NCBI GenBank assembly: GCA_903930805.1
Contig: CAIYZZ010000130.1
Span: 1-8,098 of the forward strand
Direction: 5' to 3'
Length of the DNA: 8,098 nt
Source of the DNA: an uncultured Rhodocyclaceae bacterium
GTDB taxonomy: Bacteria; Pseudomonadota; Gammaproteobacteria; Burkholderiales; Rhodocyclaceae
A program made the position numbers and the translations under genes. The notes under the pieces are model-generated. The model had not been told where the DNA came from, did not search any database, and was given only the letters and a program-made list of their open reading frames with translations. Positions 1-4,828 of this stretch are shown in pieces. Within the stretch, counting starts at the first letter, position 1. The number at the start of each line of letters is the position of its first letter.

Positions 1-108
1 ACCCGTCACGCTGTCGGCGTTGGCGAGATTGCTCGACACGGCATTCAAGCGGGCAGACTGCGCAGTCAGTGCGGAGCCGGCGATGGCGAAAATTCTGAAA
101 TCGCTCAT
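1..108 (-). CDS. flgC: Flagellar basal-body rod protein FlgC (N-terminal fragment, runs off window)
   Basis: Only the first 36 codons are present; the rest lies left of the window. The start codon is ATG at 108-106. The visible residues begin [17 protein letters not shown] and continue through a [12 protein letters not shown] segment. This is the N-terminal signature of flagellar rod proteins (the Asn-Leu-Ala-Asn-Ala motif), and the IAGSAL opening is typical of FlgC. FlgC is a proximal rod subunit, exported by the flagellar type III system and assembled in the periplasm above the MS ring. The gene follows flgB with 16 bases between them; an AGGG-like sequence there may act as ribosome binding site. 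It is most likely cotranscribed with flgB from the sigma-54 promoter at 582-597. The identity is secure because both the motif and the flgB-flgC order agree. Confidence 0.96.
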   Translation of the reverse strand, partial: MSDFRIFAIAGSALTAQSARLNAVSSNLANADSVTG

Positions 109-124
109 GATTTATCTACCCTGC

Positions 125-541
125 TCATTGGCCCTTGATGGCCTCGGTCATAGTGCGGAAGCGACCATTGATGAAGGTGATGAGCGCTTCAACCTGCAGG
201 GCGTTTTCGGTGAAGGAAGCGCGCTCGACATCCATGTTCACCGTGTTGCCATCGACAGCACCCTGATATTCGGTGCGATATTTGACGGCACCACCATAGG
301 GCGTATCGGTTTTGCTGGCGATATGACCGGCCTGGGTGCGTTCCAGTGCGAGCGGGGCAGCTGCATTGGCGCCGGCAGTCCCAAGGGCAGCACCCAGGGC
401 CGACTTGAAGTCGACATCGCGCGCCTTGTAGTGGGGAGTGTCCGCGTTGGCAATGTTCGAGGCCAACAACTCCTGACGATAACCACGCACGCCGAGGGCA
501 GTGCGGGTGAAGTTCAGGTCTTGTTCGAGGCGATCGATCAT
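125..541 (-). CDS. flgB: Flagellar basal-body rod protein FlgB
   Basis: This encodes 138 residues, the usual FlgB length. FlgB is a proximal rod subunit that links the MS ring/export apparatus to the rest of the rod. The N terminus MIDRLEQDLNF leads into RQELLASNIANADTPHYKARD (residues about 22-42), the conserved rod motif with the FlgB-specific NADTPxYKARD form. The C terminus carries the second conserved helix (ENALQVEALITFINGRF, about 112-128). The ATG at 541 matches the family start. The reading frame is open for another 600 bases upstream, but that part lies antisense to flgA and resembles no rod protein. No clear Shine-Dalgarno sequence is seen before the ATG. A sigma-54 promoter at 582-597 should give a leader of about 30 bases. 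flgC follows immediately. The divergent flgA starts 219 bases away. Confidence 0.97.
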   Translation of the reverse strand: MIDRLEQDLNFTRTALGVRGYRQELLASNIANADTPHYKARDVDFKSALGAALGTAGANAAAPLALERTQAGHIASKTDTPYGGAVKYRTEYQGAVDGNTVNMDVERASFTENALQVEALITFINGRFRTMTEAIKGQ

Positions 542-581
542 GGTTTGAGTGCAGCTAAAGTTTGTTTTGGCAGTGCCGATA

Positions 582-597
582 TGCAGCAAACGTGCCA
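582..597 (-). promoter_or_regulatory. Sigma-54 (RpoN) promoter for flgB-flgC
   Basis: Read on the minus strand this is TGGCACGTTTGCTGCA. The RpoN consensus is TGGCACG-N4-TTGCW. The -24 box is perfect and the -12 box (CTGCA) has one mismatch. The invariant GG and GC dinucleotides are separated by exactly 10 bases. Transcription would start near position 572, about 30 bases before the flgB ATG. Sigma-54 control of rod genes is established for polar flagella of the Pseudomonas/Vibrio type. The activator (a FleQ/FlrC-class AAA+ protein) is not encoded in this window. Confidence 0.85.
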
Positions 598-633
598 ACT
601 CTTCCAGCACCCGTGTTCTGAGGCACACAGCCG

Positions 634-692
634 CTTGCTCTCGTGCTTGCGCCTCCCTTGCCGGCAAGCTGCCGGCAAATCTTGCCTGCGAG
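634..692. repeat. Degenerate tandem array of CTTGC-type units, 11-12 bp period
   Basis: Five consecutive units start with CTTGC or a close form at 634, 646, 657, 669 (CTGCC) and 681. The best copies are CTTGCCGGCAAG (657-668), CTGCCGGCAAAT (669-680) and CTTGCCTGCGAG (681-692); the first and last match at 10 of 12 positions. The perfect inverted repeat at 658-678 lies inside the array. The period is near one DNA helical turn, so the copies would face the same side of the helix. The remaining intergenic sequence (542-633 and 693-760) shows the flgB promoter and no convincing flgA promoter. Confidence 0.45.
658..678. promoter_or_regulatory. Perfect inverted repeat, candidate enhancer-binding-protein site upstream of flgB
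   Basis: The arms TTGCCGGCA (658-666) and TGCCGGCAA (670-678) are exact reverse complements separated by three bases (AGC). Each arm also contains the palindrome TGCCGGCA. The centre, at 668, is about 96 bases upstream of the predicted flgB transcription start, the usual distance for an upstream activator site of a sigma-54 promoter. No T-run follows on either strand, so a terminator is unlikely. It also lies 83-103 bases before flgA and could serve both divergent genes. The function is inferred from position and symmetry only. Confidence 0.5.
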
Positions 693-760
693 AGAAATAC
701 GGCAGAAAAACGCTGTTGCGCGAACCACCCGAAGCCGTGCTGGAATGGTTCAATCTGACG

Positions 761-1456
761 ATGACAGGTTTCTTCCGCCTCGCTGTATTTTTTCTCGCTT
801 GCATGACCAACGTGGCCAACGTTGCATTTGCCACGCAAGACCCCGTGCCGGTAAAGAAGGCCATCGAAAACTGGCTGAAAACCCAGACACAGGGTCTGCC
901 TGGGCAGGTCAGTTTCGAGATCGGCAATCTTGATCCAGGCAACCAACTCGTGCCCTGCACGACTTTCGACATTAGCCGACCTTCCGGTACTCAGCCCTGG
1001 GGACGCACGAACGTACAGGTACGCTGCATCAATGAAGCCAGCTGGCGCGTCTATGTGCCCGTGCATATACGCGTCAAGCTCGAATACATGATCAGTGCGC
1101 GGCCAGTCGCACAGGGGCAGGTGGTGGTTGCCGGCGACCTTGGCTCGCAACTCGGCGATTTGTCGGAGTTACCAACCAACATCCTGACCGACCCGGGCTT
1201 TGCCGTCGGCAAGGCGGCTACCACATCAATCCCTGCTGGCCGGCCCTTGCGCGCCGATATGTTCAAGGCCGTTACTGCGGTACACCAGGGGCAGACCGTC
1301 AAAGTGATTTCACGTGGACCGGGTTTTGCTGTCACGAACGAAGGTCGGGCACTGAACAATGCCGTCGAGGGCCAGATGACCCAGGTCAAGCTGGGAAATG
1401 GCCAAGTAGTGAGCGGCATTGCAAAAAGCGGCGGCACGGTGGAAATAAACTTCTAA
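761..1456 (+). CDS. flgA: Flagellar P-ring assembly chaperone FlgA
   Basis: This encodes 231 residues. FlgA is a periplasmic chaperone that helps FlgI assemble into the P ring around the rod. Residues 1-24 form a Sec signal peptide: a short basic start with one Arg, a hydrophobic stretch, and a likely cut after Ala-Phe-Ala (24/25). The mature part has an N-terminal domain (about 27-105) with conserved Cys65 and Cys89, which could form a disulfide. An SAF-type domain follows (about 108-170; RPVAQGQVVVAGDL and IPAGRPLRADM). The C-terminal beta region (about 171-231) contains HQGQTVKVISRGPGFAVTNEGRAL and ends GTVEINF, all typical of FlgA. The ATG at 761 gives a clean signal peptide. An in-frame GTG at 737 would add eight residues and is less likely. 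No strong ribosome binding site or promoter was found. It is divergent from flgB and heads flgA-flgM-flgN. Confidence 0.93.
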   Translation: MTGFFRLAVFFLACMTNVANVAFATQDPVPVKKAIENWLKTQTQGLPGQVSFEIGNLDPGNQLVPCTTFDISRPSGTQPWGRTNVQVRCINEASWRVYVPVHIRVKLEYMISARPVAQGQVVVAGDLGSQLGDLSELPTNILTDPGFAVGKAATTSIPAGRPLRADMFKAVTAVHQGQTVKVISRGPGFAVTNEGRALNNAVEGQMTQVKLGNGQVVSGIAKSGGTVEINF

Positions 1457-1464
1457 AACATGCT

Positions 1465-1470
1465 TATAAT
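1465..1470 (+). promoter_or_regulatory. TATAAT hexamer, possible -10 box
   Basis: A perfect TATAAT lies nine bases after the flgA stop codon and about 110 bases before flgM. No matching -35 hexamer is visible 16-18 bases upstream, and the TG dinucleotide is one base too far away for a standard extended -10. It may be a weak sigma-70 start for flgM-flgN, or chance in a locally AT-rich spacer. Confidence 0.2.
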
Positions 1471-1509
1471 CAGACGGCTAGGCTTACCAACGGAACTCCC
1501 ATTTTTGCC

Positions 1510-1536
1510 TCAGGTTTTCCCCCGATGTGCCGTAAA
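1510..1536 (+). promoter_or_regulatory. Candidate sigma-28 (FliA) promoter for flgM-flgN
   Basis: The -35 element is TCAGGTTT (1510-1517). It is followed by exactly 11 bases and a -10 element GCCGTAAA (1529-1536). The enterobacterial FliA consensus is TAAAGTTT-N11-GCCGATAA, so each box matches at 6 of 8 positions with ideal spacing. Transcription would begin near 1543-1545, about 35 bases before the flgM start. A FliA-dependent promoter for flgM is known in many flagellar systems and makes the anti-sigma factor part of the regulon it controls. Confidence 0.6.
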
Positions 1537-1578
1537 CACCCCTAGAGACAGCAGAAACTCCTGCGAAAGGACATTACC

Positions 1579-1887
1579 GTGAAGATCAACAGCTCCATTC
1601 CCTCCATCGGCTCAGCGCCGGATTCTGGACGGGCTCGTGGCCCGGCAGCCACGCAATCGCGACCTGAGGCGGGTTCGAGCGAGCGCGTCGACATTTCTTC
1701 CCTGTCCGCCCGTCTGCAAGAAGTCGGCGCTGGCGAGACGCCCGTCAACGCCCAACGTGTCACCGAAATCAAGCTGGCGATTTCCGAAGGCCGCTTCCAG
1801 ATCAACCCTGAACGCATCGCCGATGGCCTTCTGGCCAGCGTGCGCGACATGCTCGGGCGCGCCAACGCCGACAAGACGGCTGCCTGA
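1579..1887 (+). CDS. flgM: Anti-sigma-28 factor FlgM
   Basis: This encodes 102 residues. FlgM binds FliA (sigma-28) in the cytoplasm until the hook is finished, then leaves through the flagellar export channel, freeing FliA for late genes. The N-terminal 35 residues are Gly/Pro/Ser/Ala-rich and look disordered, as is usual. The conserved part begins at VDISSLSARLQ (about 37-47). It continues with the helical sigma-binding segment VTEIKLAISEGRFQINPERI and ADGLLASVRDML (about 61-92). The start is a GTG at 1579, well supported by GAAAGGA at 1565-1571 with a seven-base gap and by the typical MKI opening. flgN follows after 22 bases. Its target FliA is encoded on the opposite strand at 3937-4731. 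Confidence 0.93.
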   Translation: MKINSSIPSIGSAPDSGRARGPAATQSRPEAGSSERVDISSLSARLQEVGAGETPVNAQRVTEIKLAISEGRFQINPERIADGLLASVRDMLGRANADKTAA

Positions 1888-1909
1888 TCCCGGCCCGGGT
1901 TGCAGTGTA

Positions 1910-2398
1910 GTGGCAACGCCTCCGCCTTCTTCGCCCGTCACGCTACTCGGCGCGACGCTGAATGAAGAGGTCGGCAAGCTTAAGGAATTCATTGGCTTGC
2001 TGAACAAGGAACAGGATTTACTCAAGCGCGGTGACACTGAAGCGCTGCTCCCGCTGATTGAAACCAAGACATCCCTGGCAGACGCACTGGGCGCTCTTGC
2101 GCAGGCACGCGAAGGCCTGCTGCACCGTCTCGGCTTGGCTGGCGGTCGCGAAGGAATGGAAGCGTGGGTTACCCGCCTAGGCAAGGGCGAACCGCGTCAG
2201 GCCTGGCAAACCCTGCTCACGCTGGCCTCTGAAGCACGCACGATCAATGTCACCAACGGAAAATTGATTGGCCTGCACATGCAGCACAACCAGCAGGCCT
2301 TCACCGTCCTGATGAACGCCACCAACCGGGCAATGACCTACGGTCCGGACGGGCAGCAGCAAACCGGGCTGGGCGGCCGCATCCTCGGCACGGCCTGA
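1910..2398 (+). CDS. flgN: Flagellar export chaperone FlgN
   Basis: This encodes 162 residues from a GTG at 1910. FlgN is the cytoplasmic type III chaperone for the hook-filament junction proteins FlgK and FlgL. The protein is almost wholly helical: a long amphipathic helix covers about 15-70 (NEEVGKLKEFIGLLNKEQDLL, then ETKTSLADALGALAQ). A C-terminal helix has NGKLIGLHMQHNQQAF (116-131) and the family-typical ending YGPDGQQ (144-150). The GTG is the only reasonable start between the flgM stop and the first helix; the same frame runs open further upstream but overlaps flgM. The ribosome binding site is weak (GGGT nine bases away), and translational coupling to flgM is likely. A small hairpin (GTTGC 1899-1903 with GCAAC 1913-1917) would put the GTG in its loop. 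The stop codon lies six bases from that of convergent motD. Confidence 0.87.
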   Translation: MATPPPSSPVTLLGATLNEEVGKLKEFIGLLNKEQDLLKRGDTEALLPLIETKTSLADALGALAQAREGLLHRLGLAGGREGMEAWVTRLGKGEPRQAWQTLLTLASEARTINVTNGKLIGLHMQHNQQAFTVLMNATNRAMTYGPDGQQQTGLGGRILGTA

Positions 2399-2404
2399 AC
2401 CGGG

Positions 2405-3187
2405 TTACTCGGGCAACGCCACCTCCACCGGATTGTCCGGTGTCTTCGATTCCATGTTGATGGCGACGCGTCGGTTGCGCTGGCGGCCATCGACGGTTAC
2501 GTTATCGGCGATCGGGCGCTGATCGGCATAGCCGCTTACCGTCAGGCGGCGCGCATCGACGCCGGTATCGACAAATAGCCGCACCACGCTTGCCGCCCGT
2601 GCGCCTGAAAGCTCCCAATTGGAGGGAAACAGCGGCGTGTTGATCGGGGCATTGTCAGTATGCCCTTCGACGGTGATTGGGAAATCGGTGGTGGCGAGAA
2701 TCTGGCCGACTGCCGTAAGCGCGCGGATGGCGAGAATTTGCAGACGCGCCTCGCCTGAGTCGAACAGCACGCTGGCATTGATTTCCACCGTAATGCCAAG
2801 CGCACCTTCGGTAACGCGCACCTGCCCCTGTTGCACCAGGGGCGCAAGCGCCGCAGTGATTTCTTTGGCCTTGTTGCGCAAGACCTCCCTGTTCTGAATG
2901 CGTTGCGGATCCGTCTTGATGTTGGCGACTTGGGGCTTCTTGAACGGGATCGCCACCGGCGTCGGCGCGTTCGGATTGACCTGGGTCATCGCGCCGACGG
3001 TACTGCCGGGAACATTCCGAAACGCCGACGCGATCGAGTCGGACAGCACCCGATATTTGCCTTCATTGATCGACGAAAGAGCATACATCACGACAAAAAA
3101 GGCAAACAGCAAGGTGATGAAATCGGCGTAAGAAACAAGCCAGCGCTCGTGGTTCTCGTGTTCTTCCTCTTTGTGCCTTCTAGCCAT
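2405..3187 (-). CDS. motD: Flagellar motor stator protein MotD (MotB family)
   Basis: This encodes 260 residues. MotD pairs with MotC as an ion-conducting stator and anchors it to peptidoglycan. The N terminus MARRHKEEEHENHERWLVSY is the MotD signature. One membrane segment spans about 18-39 and holds the ion-binding Asp22 in SYADFITLLFAFF (the counterpart of E. coli MotB Asp32). A plug/linker region follows (about 40-130). An OmpA-like peptidoglycan-binding domain (about 135-247) contains VLFDSGEARL, VEGHTDNAPI (173-182) and NWELSGARA, with GYADQRP and the closing GRQRNRRVAI. Length and motifs are complete. The ATG at 3187 lies three bases after the motC stop with no obvious Shine-Dalgarno, so translation is probably coupled. 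The absence of the polar plug-type residues of PomB was not tested, so the coupling ion (H+ or Na+) cannot be stated. Confidence 0.95.
   Translation of the reverse strand: MARRHKEEEHENHERWLVSYADFITLLFAFFVVMYALSSINEGKYRVLSDSIASAFRNVPGSTVGAMTQVNPNAPTPVAIPFKKPQVANIKTDPQRIQNREVLRNKAKEITAALAPLVQQGQVRVTEGALGITVEINASVLFDSGEARLQILAIRALTAVGQILATTDFPITVEGHTDNAPINTPLFPSNWELSGARAASVVRLFVDTGVDARRLTVSGYADQRPIADNVTVDGRQRNRRVAINMESKTPDNPVEVALPE
2426..2442 (+). terminator. Hairpin downstream of flgN, inside the end of motD
   Basis: CACCGGA (2426-2432) and TCCGGTG (2436-2442) form a perfect seven-base-pair stem with a TTG loop, starting 28 bases after the flgN stop. The sequence that follows on the plus strand (TCTTCGATTCC) is pyrimidine-rich but is not a true T-run. 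It may act as a weak terminator or 3' stabiliser for the flgM-flgN transcript. It lies within motD codons for Thr-Pro-Asp-Asn-Pro-Val, so chance is possible. Confidence 0.35.
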
Positions 3188-3190
3188 TGC

Positions 3191-3931
3191 TTATACGATG
3201 TAGCCCTGCATACGGCCTTCAATGATGCGCGGATTGTCTCCGTTGGCGATTCCGACCAAACCATCAACGAACATTTCACGCATGGTCACCAAACGCGAAA
3301 TATTGACCAGCAGTTTTTTGGCCACAGGCAGGAATATCAGGTTGGCGGCACCGACGCCGTAAATCGTCGCGACGAATGCCACGGCAATACCGGCACCGAG
3401 CTTGGAGGGGTCGGAAAGGTTTTCCATGACATGGATCAGGCCCATCACCGCGCCCAGAATACCTATGGTTGGCGAATAGCCGCCGGCCGCTTCCCAGATC
3501 TTGGCCGACAACTTCAACTGATCTTCGTAGGCGCCGATTTCGACTTCGAGCACATCGCGCAGGCGATCCGGTTCGGCACCATCGACCAAGAGATGCAAGC
3601 CCTTGCGCATGAATAAATCGGGCACCGCAGGAATCTGTGCTTCAAGCGCCAGCAGACCTTCCTTGCGTGCCACATGGCTCCAGCGGGAAATTTGTGTAAT
3701 CAATAGTTCCGGATCGGTCGCAGGCGGCACGAACACCCACTTGACCATCTTGAGGCCATTCATGAAAACCGGCAGTGGGCTTTGCAACATGACGGCGCCA
3801 ACGGTGCCACCAATGACGATGAAGAATGCCGTCGGTTGCACCAGCGAACCGATATGCCCCCCTTCGAGTACTTGCCCGGCCAGGATGGAGGCAAGACCAA
3901 GAAACAGGCCAGCGATACTGATCTTGTCCAT
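3191..3931 (-). CDS. motC: Flagellar motor stator protein MotC (MotA family)
   Basis: This encodes 246 residues and is an inner-membrane ion-channel subunit of the stator, working with MotD. Four membrane segments can be seen: about 4-22, 32-50, 151-170 and 181-203. The cytoplasmic loop has the rotor-facing motif ARKEGLLALE (88-97), with Arg89 and Glu97 corresponding to the charged residues that touch FliG in E. coli MotA. The channel segments carry GGYSPTIGILGAVMGL (150-164, Pro154) and FLPVAKKL (200-207, Pro202), the two functional prolines of the family. The short PomA-like layout and the partner MotD favour MotC over enterobacterial MotA. The start at 3931 is five bases after the fliA stop, so the gene is probably read with fliA. 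No separate promoter was found. Confidence 0.95.
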   Translation of the reverse strand: MDKISIAGLFLGLASILAGQVLEGGHIGSLVQPTAFFIVIGGTVGAVMLQSPLPVFMNGLKMVKWVFVPPATDPELLITQISRWSHVARKEGLLALEAQIPAVPDLFMRKGLHLLVDGAEPDRLRDVLEVEIGAYEDQLKLSAKIWEAAGGYSPTIGILGAVMGLIHVMENLSDPSKLGAGIAVAFVATIYGVGAANLIFLPVAKKLLVNISRLVTMREMFVDGLVGIANGDNPRIIEGRMQGYIV

Positions 3932-3936
3932 AATGT

Positions 3937-4731
3937 TCAGGCGGGTACGGGTTGAACGGCCTTGGGCTTGCGACCACGGCGTTTGGTTACGGGTTTCGCC
4001 ACACTGGCGTCGCTGGCATCGCTCTCATCGTCGATCACTGCGGCACGCAGGCGGGCGACTGCCTGGGTATGCAACTGGCACACGCGCGATTCGGTGACGC
4101 CCATCACCGCGCCTATTTCGCGCAGATTAAGGTCCTGCTCGTAGTAGAGCGCCATCATCATTTTTTCGCGTTCTGGCAGGCCGGCAATCGCGGCCACCAG
4201 CGCGGCGCGCATGTTGCTTTCTTCAAGCATCGCCAGGGGATCGAGCGACACGCCGGCCGCGTGGCGATCAAGAAAATCTTCGCCGTCGCCGGTGAGGTCT
4301 TCGAGATAGATGAGTTGATGACCGCGCGCATCCTGTAGCAACTTCTGGTAATCGGCCAAGGGCATGTCGAGTGCGGCAGCAAGCTCACCTTCGCTGGGCG
4401 GACGTCCGGCCTCATGCTCAAGCTTCTGGATTGCGGTTTCAACACGCCGCATTTCCTTACGGATACCGCGCGGCATCCAGTCGTTTTCACGCAGACCATC
4501 AAGCATCGCACCACGAATGCGCTGGACCGCATAGGTTTCGAACTGCGCGCCCAAACCCTCCTCGAAACGCCCCAGCGCGTCAAGCAGACCGAGCATACCG
4601 TTCTGGACGAGATCATCGACCTGCACGCTGGCCGGCAGCCTCGCCATCAGGTGATAGGCAATGCGCTTGACCAGCGGGGCATATTGATTGACGAGCCGCT
4701 CTTTTTCGAGCGTGCCCTGGGAGGTATACAT
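3937..4731 (-). CDS. fliA: Flagellar sigma factor FliA (sigma-28)
   Basis: This encodes 264 residues. FliA directs RNA polymerase to late flagellar, motor and chemotaxis genes. Region 2 (about 13-90) contains YAPLVKRIAYHLMARLPASV, DDLVQNGMLGLLDAL and TYAVQRIRGAMLDGLRENDW, the latter with the -10 recognition helix. Region 3 covers about 91-160. Region 4 (about 180-233) has LPEREKMMMALYYEQDLNLREIGAVMGVTESRVCQLH with its helix-turn-helix. The ATG at 4731 (MYTSQGTLEKERL) matches the family start; the frame is open further upstream, but that part shows no sigma homology and contains the promoter. The protein is about 25 residues longer than E. coli FliA because of a tail (about 234-264) with an acidic Asp/Ser patch and the basic cluster KRRGRKPK (250-257). 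Expression is likely from the sigma-54 promoter at 4805-4820. motC follows after five bases. Confidence 0.97.
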   Translation of the reverse strand: MYTSQGTLEKERLVNQYAPLVKRIAYHLMARLPASVQVDDLVQNGMLGLLDALGRFEEGLGAQFETYAVQRIRGAMLDGLRENDWMPRGIRKEMRRVETAIQKLEHEAGRPPSEGELAAALDMPLADYQKLLQDARGHQLIYLEDLTGDGEDFLDRHAAGVSLDPLAMLEESNMRAALVAAIAGLPEREKMMMALYYEQDLNLREIGAVMGVTESRVCQLHTQAVARLRAAVIDDESDASDASVAKPVTKRRGRKPKAVQPVPA

Positions 4732-4804
4732 CGTCGGATTTGTCGGGCTCAAAATGTCGCGGGTTGCCGTCCGTTGTTGCTGCACGTGGTTAGCGTGCGC
4801 ATCA

Positions 4805-4820
4805 TGCAGAAATAGTGCCG
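4805..4820 (-). promoter_or_regulatory. Sigma-54 (RpoN) promoter for fliA-motC-motD
   Basis: On the minus strand this reads CGGCACTATTTCTGCA. Compared with TGGCACG-N4-TTGCW, the -24 box has two mismatches and the -12 box one, with the essential GG-N10-GC spacing intact. The -12 box CTGCA is identical to that of the flgB promoter at 582-597. Transcription would begin near 4795, leaving a leader of about 64 bases before fliA. The promoter lies directly after the stop of the flhG-like gene (4829), in the only sizeable gap (97 bases) of the leftward gene series. Confidence 0.7.
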
Positions 4821-4828
4821 AAACTATA

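Noticed and set aside
662..678. A plus-strand GG-N10-GC match as a sigma-54 promoter for flgA.
   Set aside because: The spacing comes from the repeated GCCGGC units; both boxes have about two mismatches and the dyad explains it better.
657..692. The GC-rich inverted repeat as an intrinsic terminator.
   Set aside because: No T-run follows on either strand and no gene ends there; both flanking genes start outward from this region.
20..760. The plus-strand reading frame of flgA stays open from position 20, giving a 478-residue ORF.
   Set aside because: Residues before the flgA ATG are antisense to flgB and resemble nothing; the ATG at 761 is followed by a proper signal peptide.
761..811. Phe-Leu-Ala-Cys (residues 11-14) in the FlgA signal peptide as a possible lipobox.
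   Set aside because: The -3 position is Phe instead of Leu/Val/Ile, and a good signal peptidase I site (Ala-Phe-Ala) follows ten residues later; FlgA is normally soluble in the periplasm.
542..1150. A minus-strand frame continuous with flgB is open for about 200 codons upstream.
   Set aside because: It is antisense to flgA, and FlgB proteins start at MIDRLEQ; the sigma-54 promoter also lies inside this stretch.
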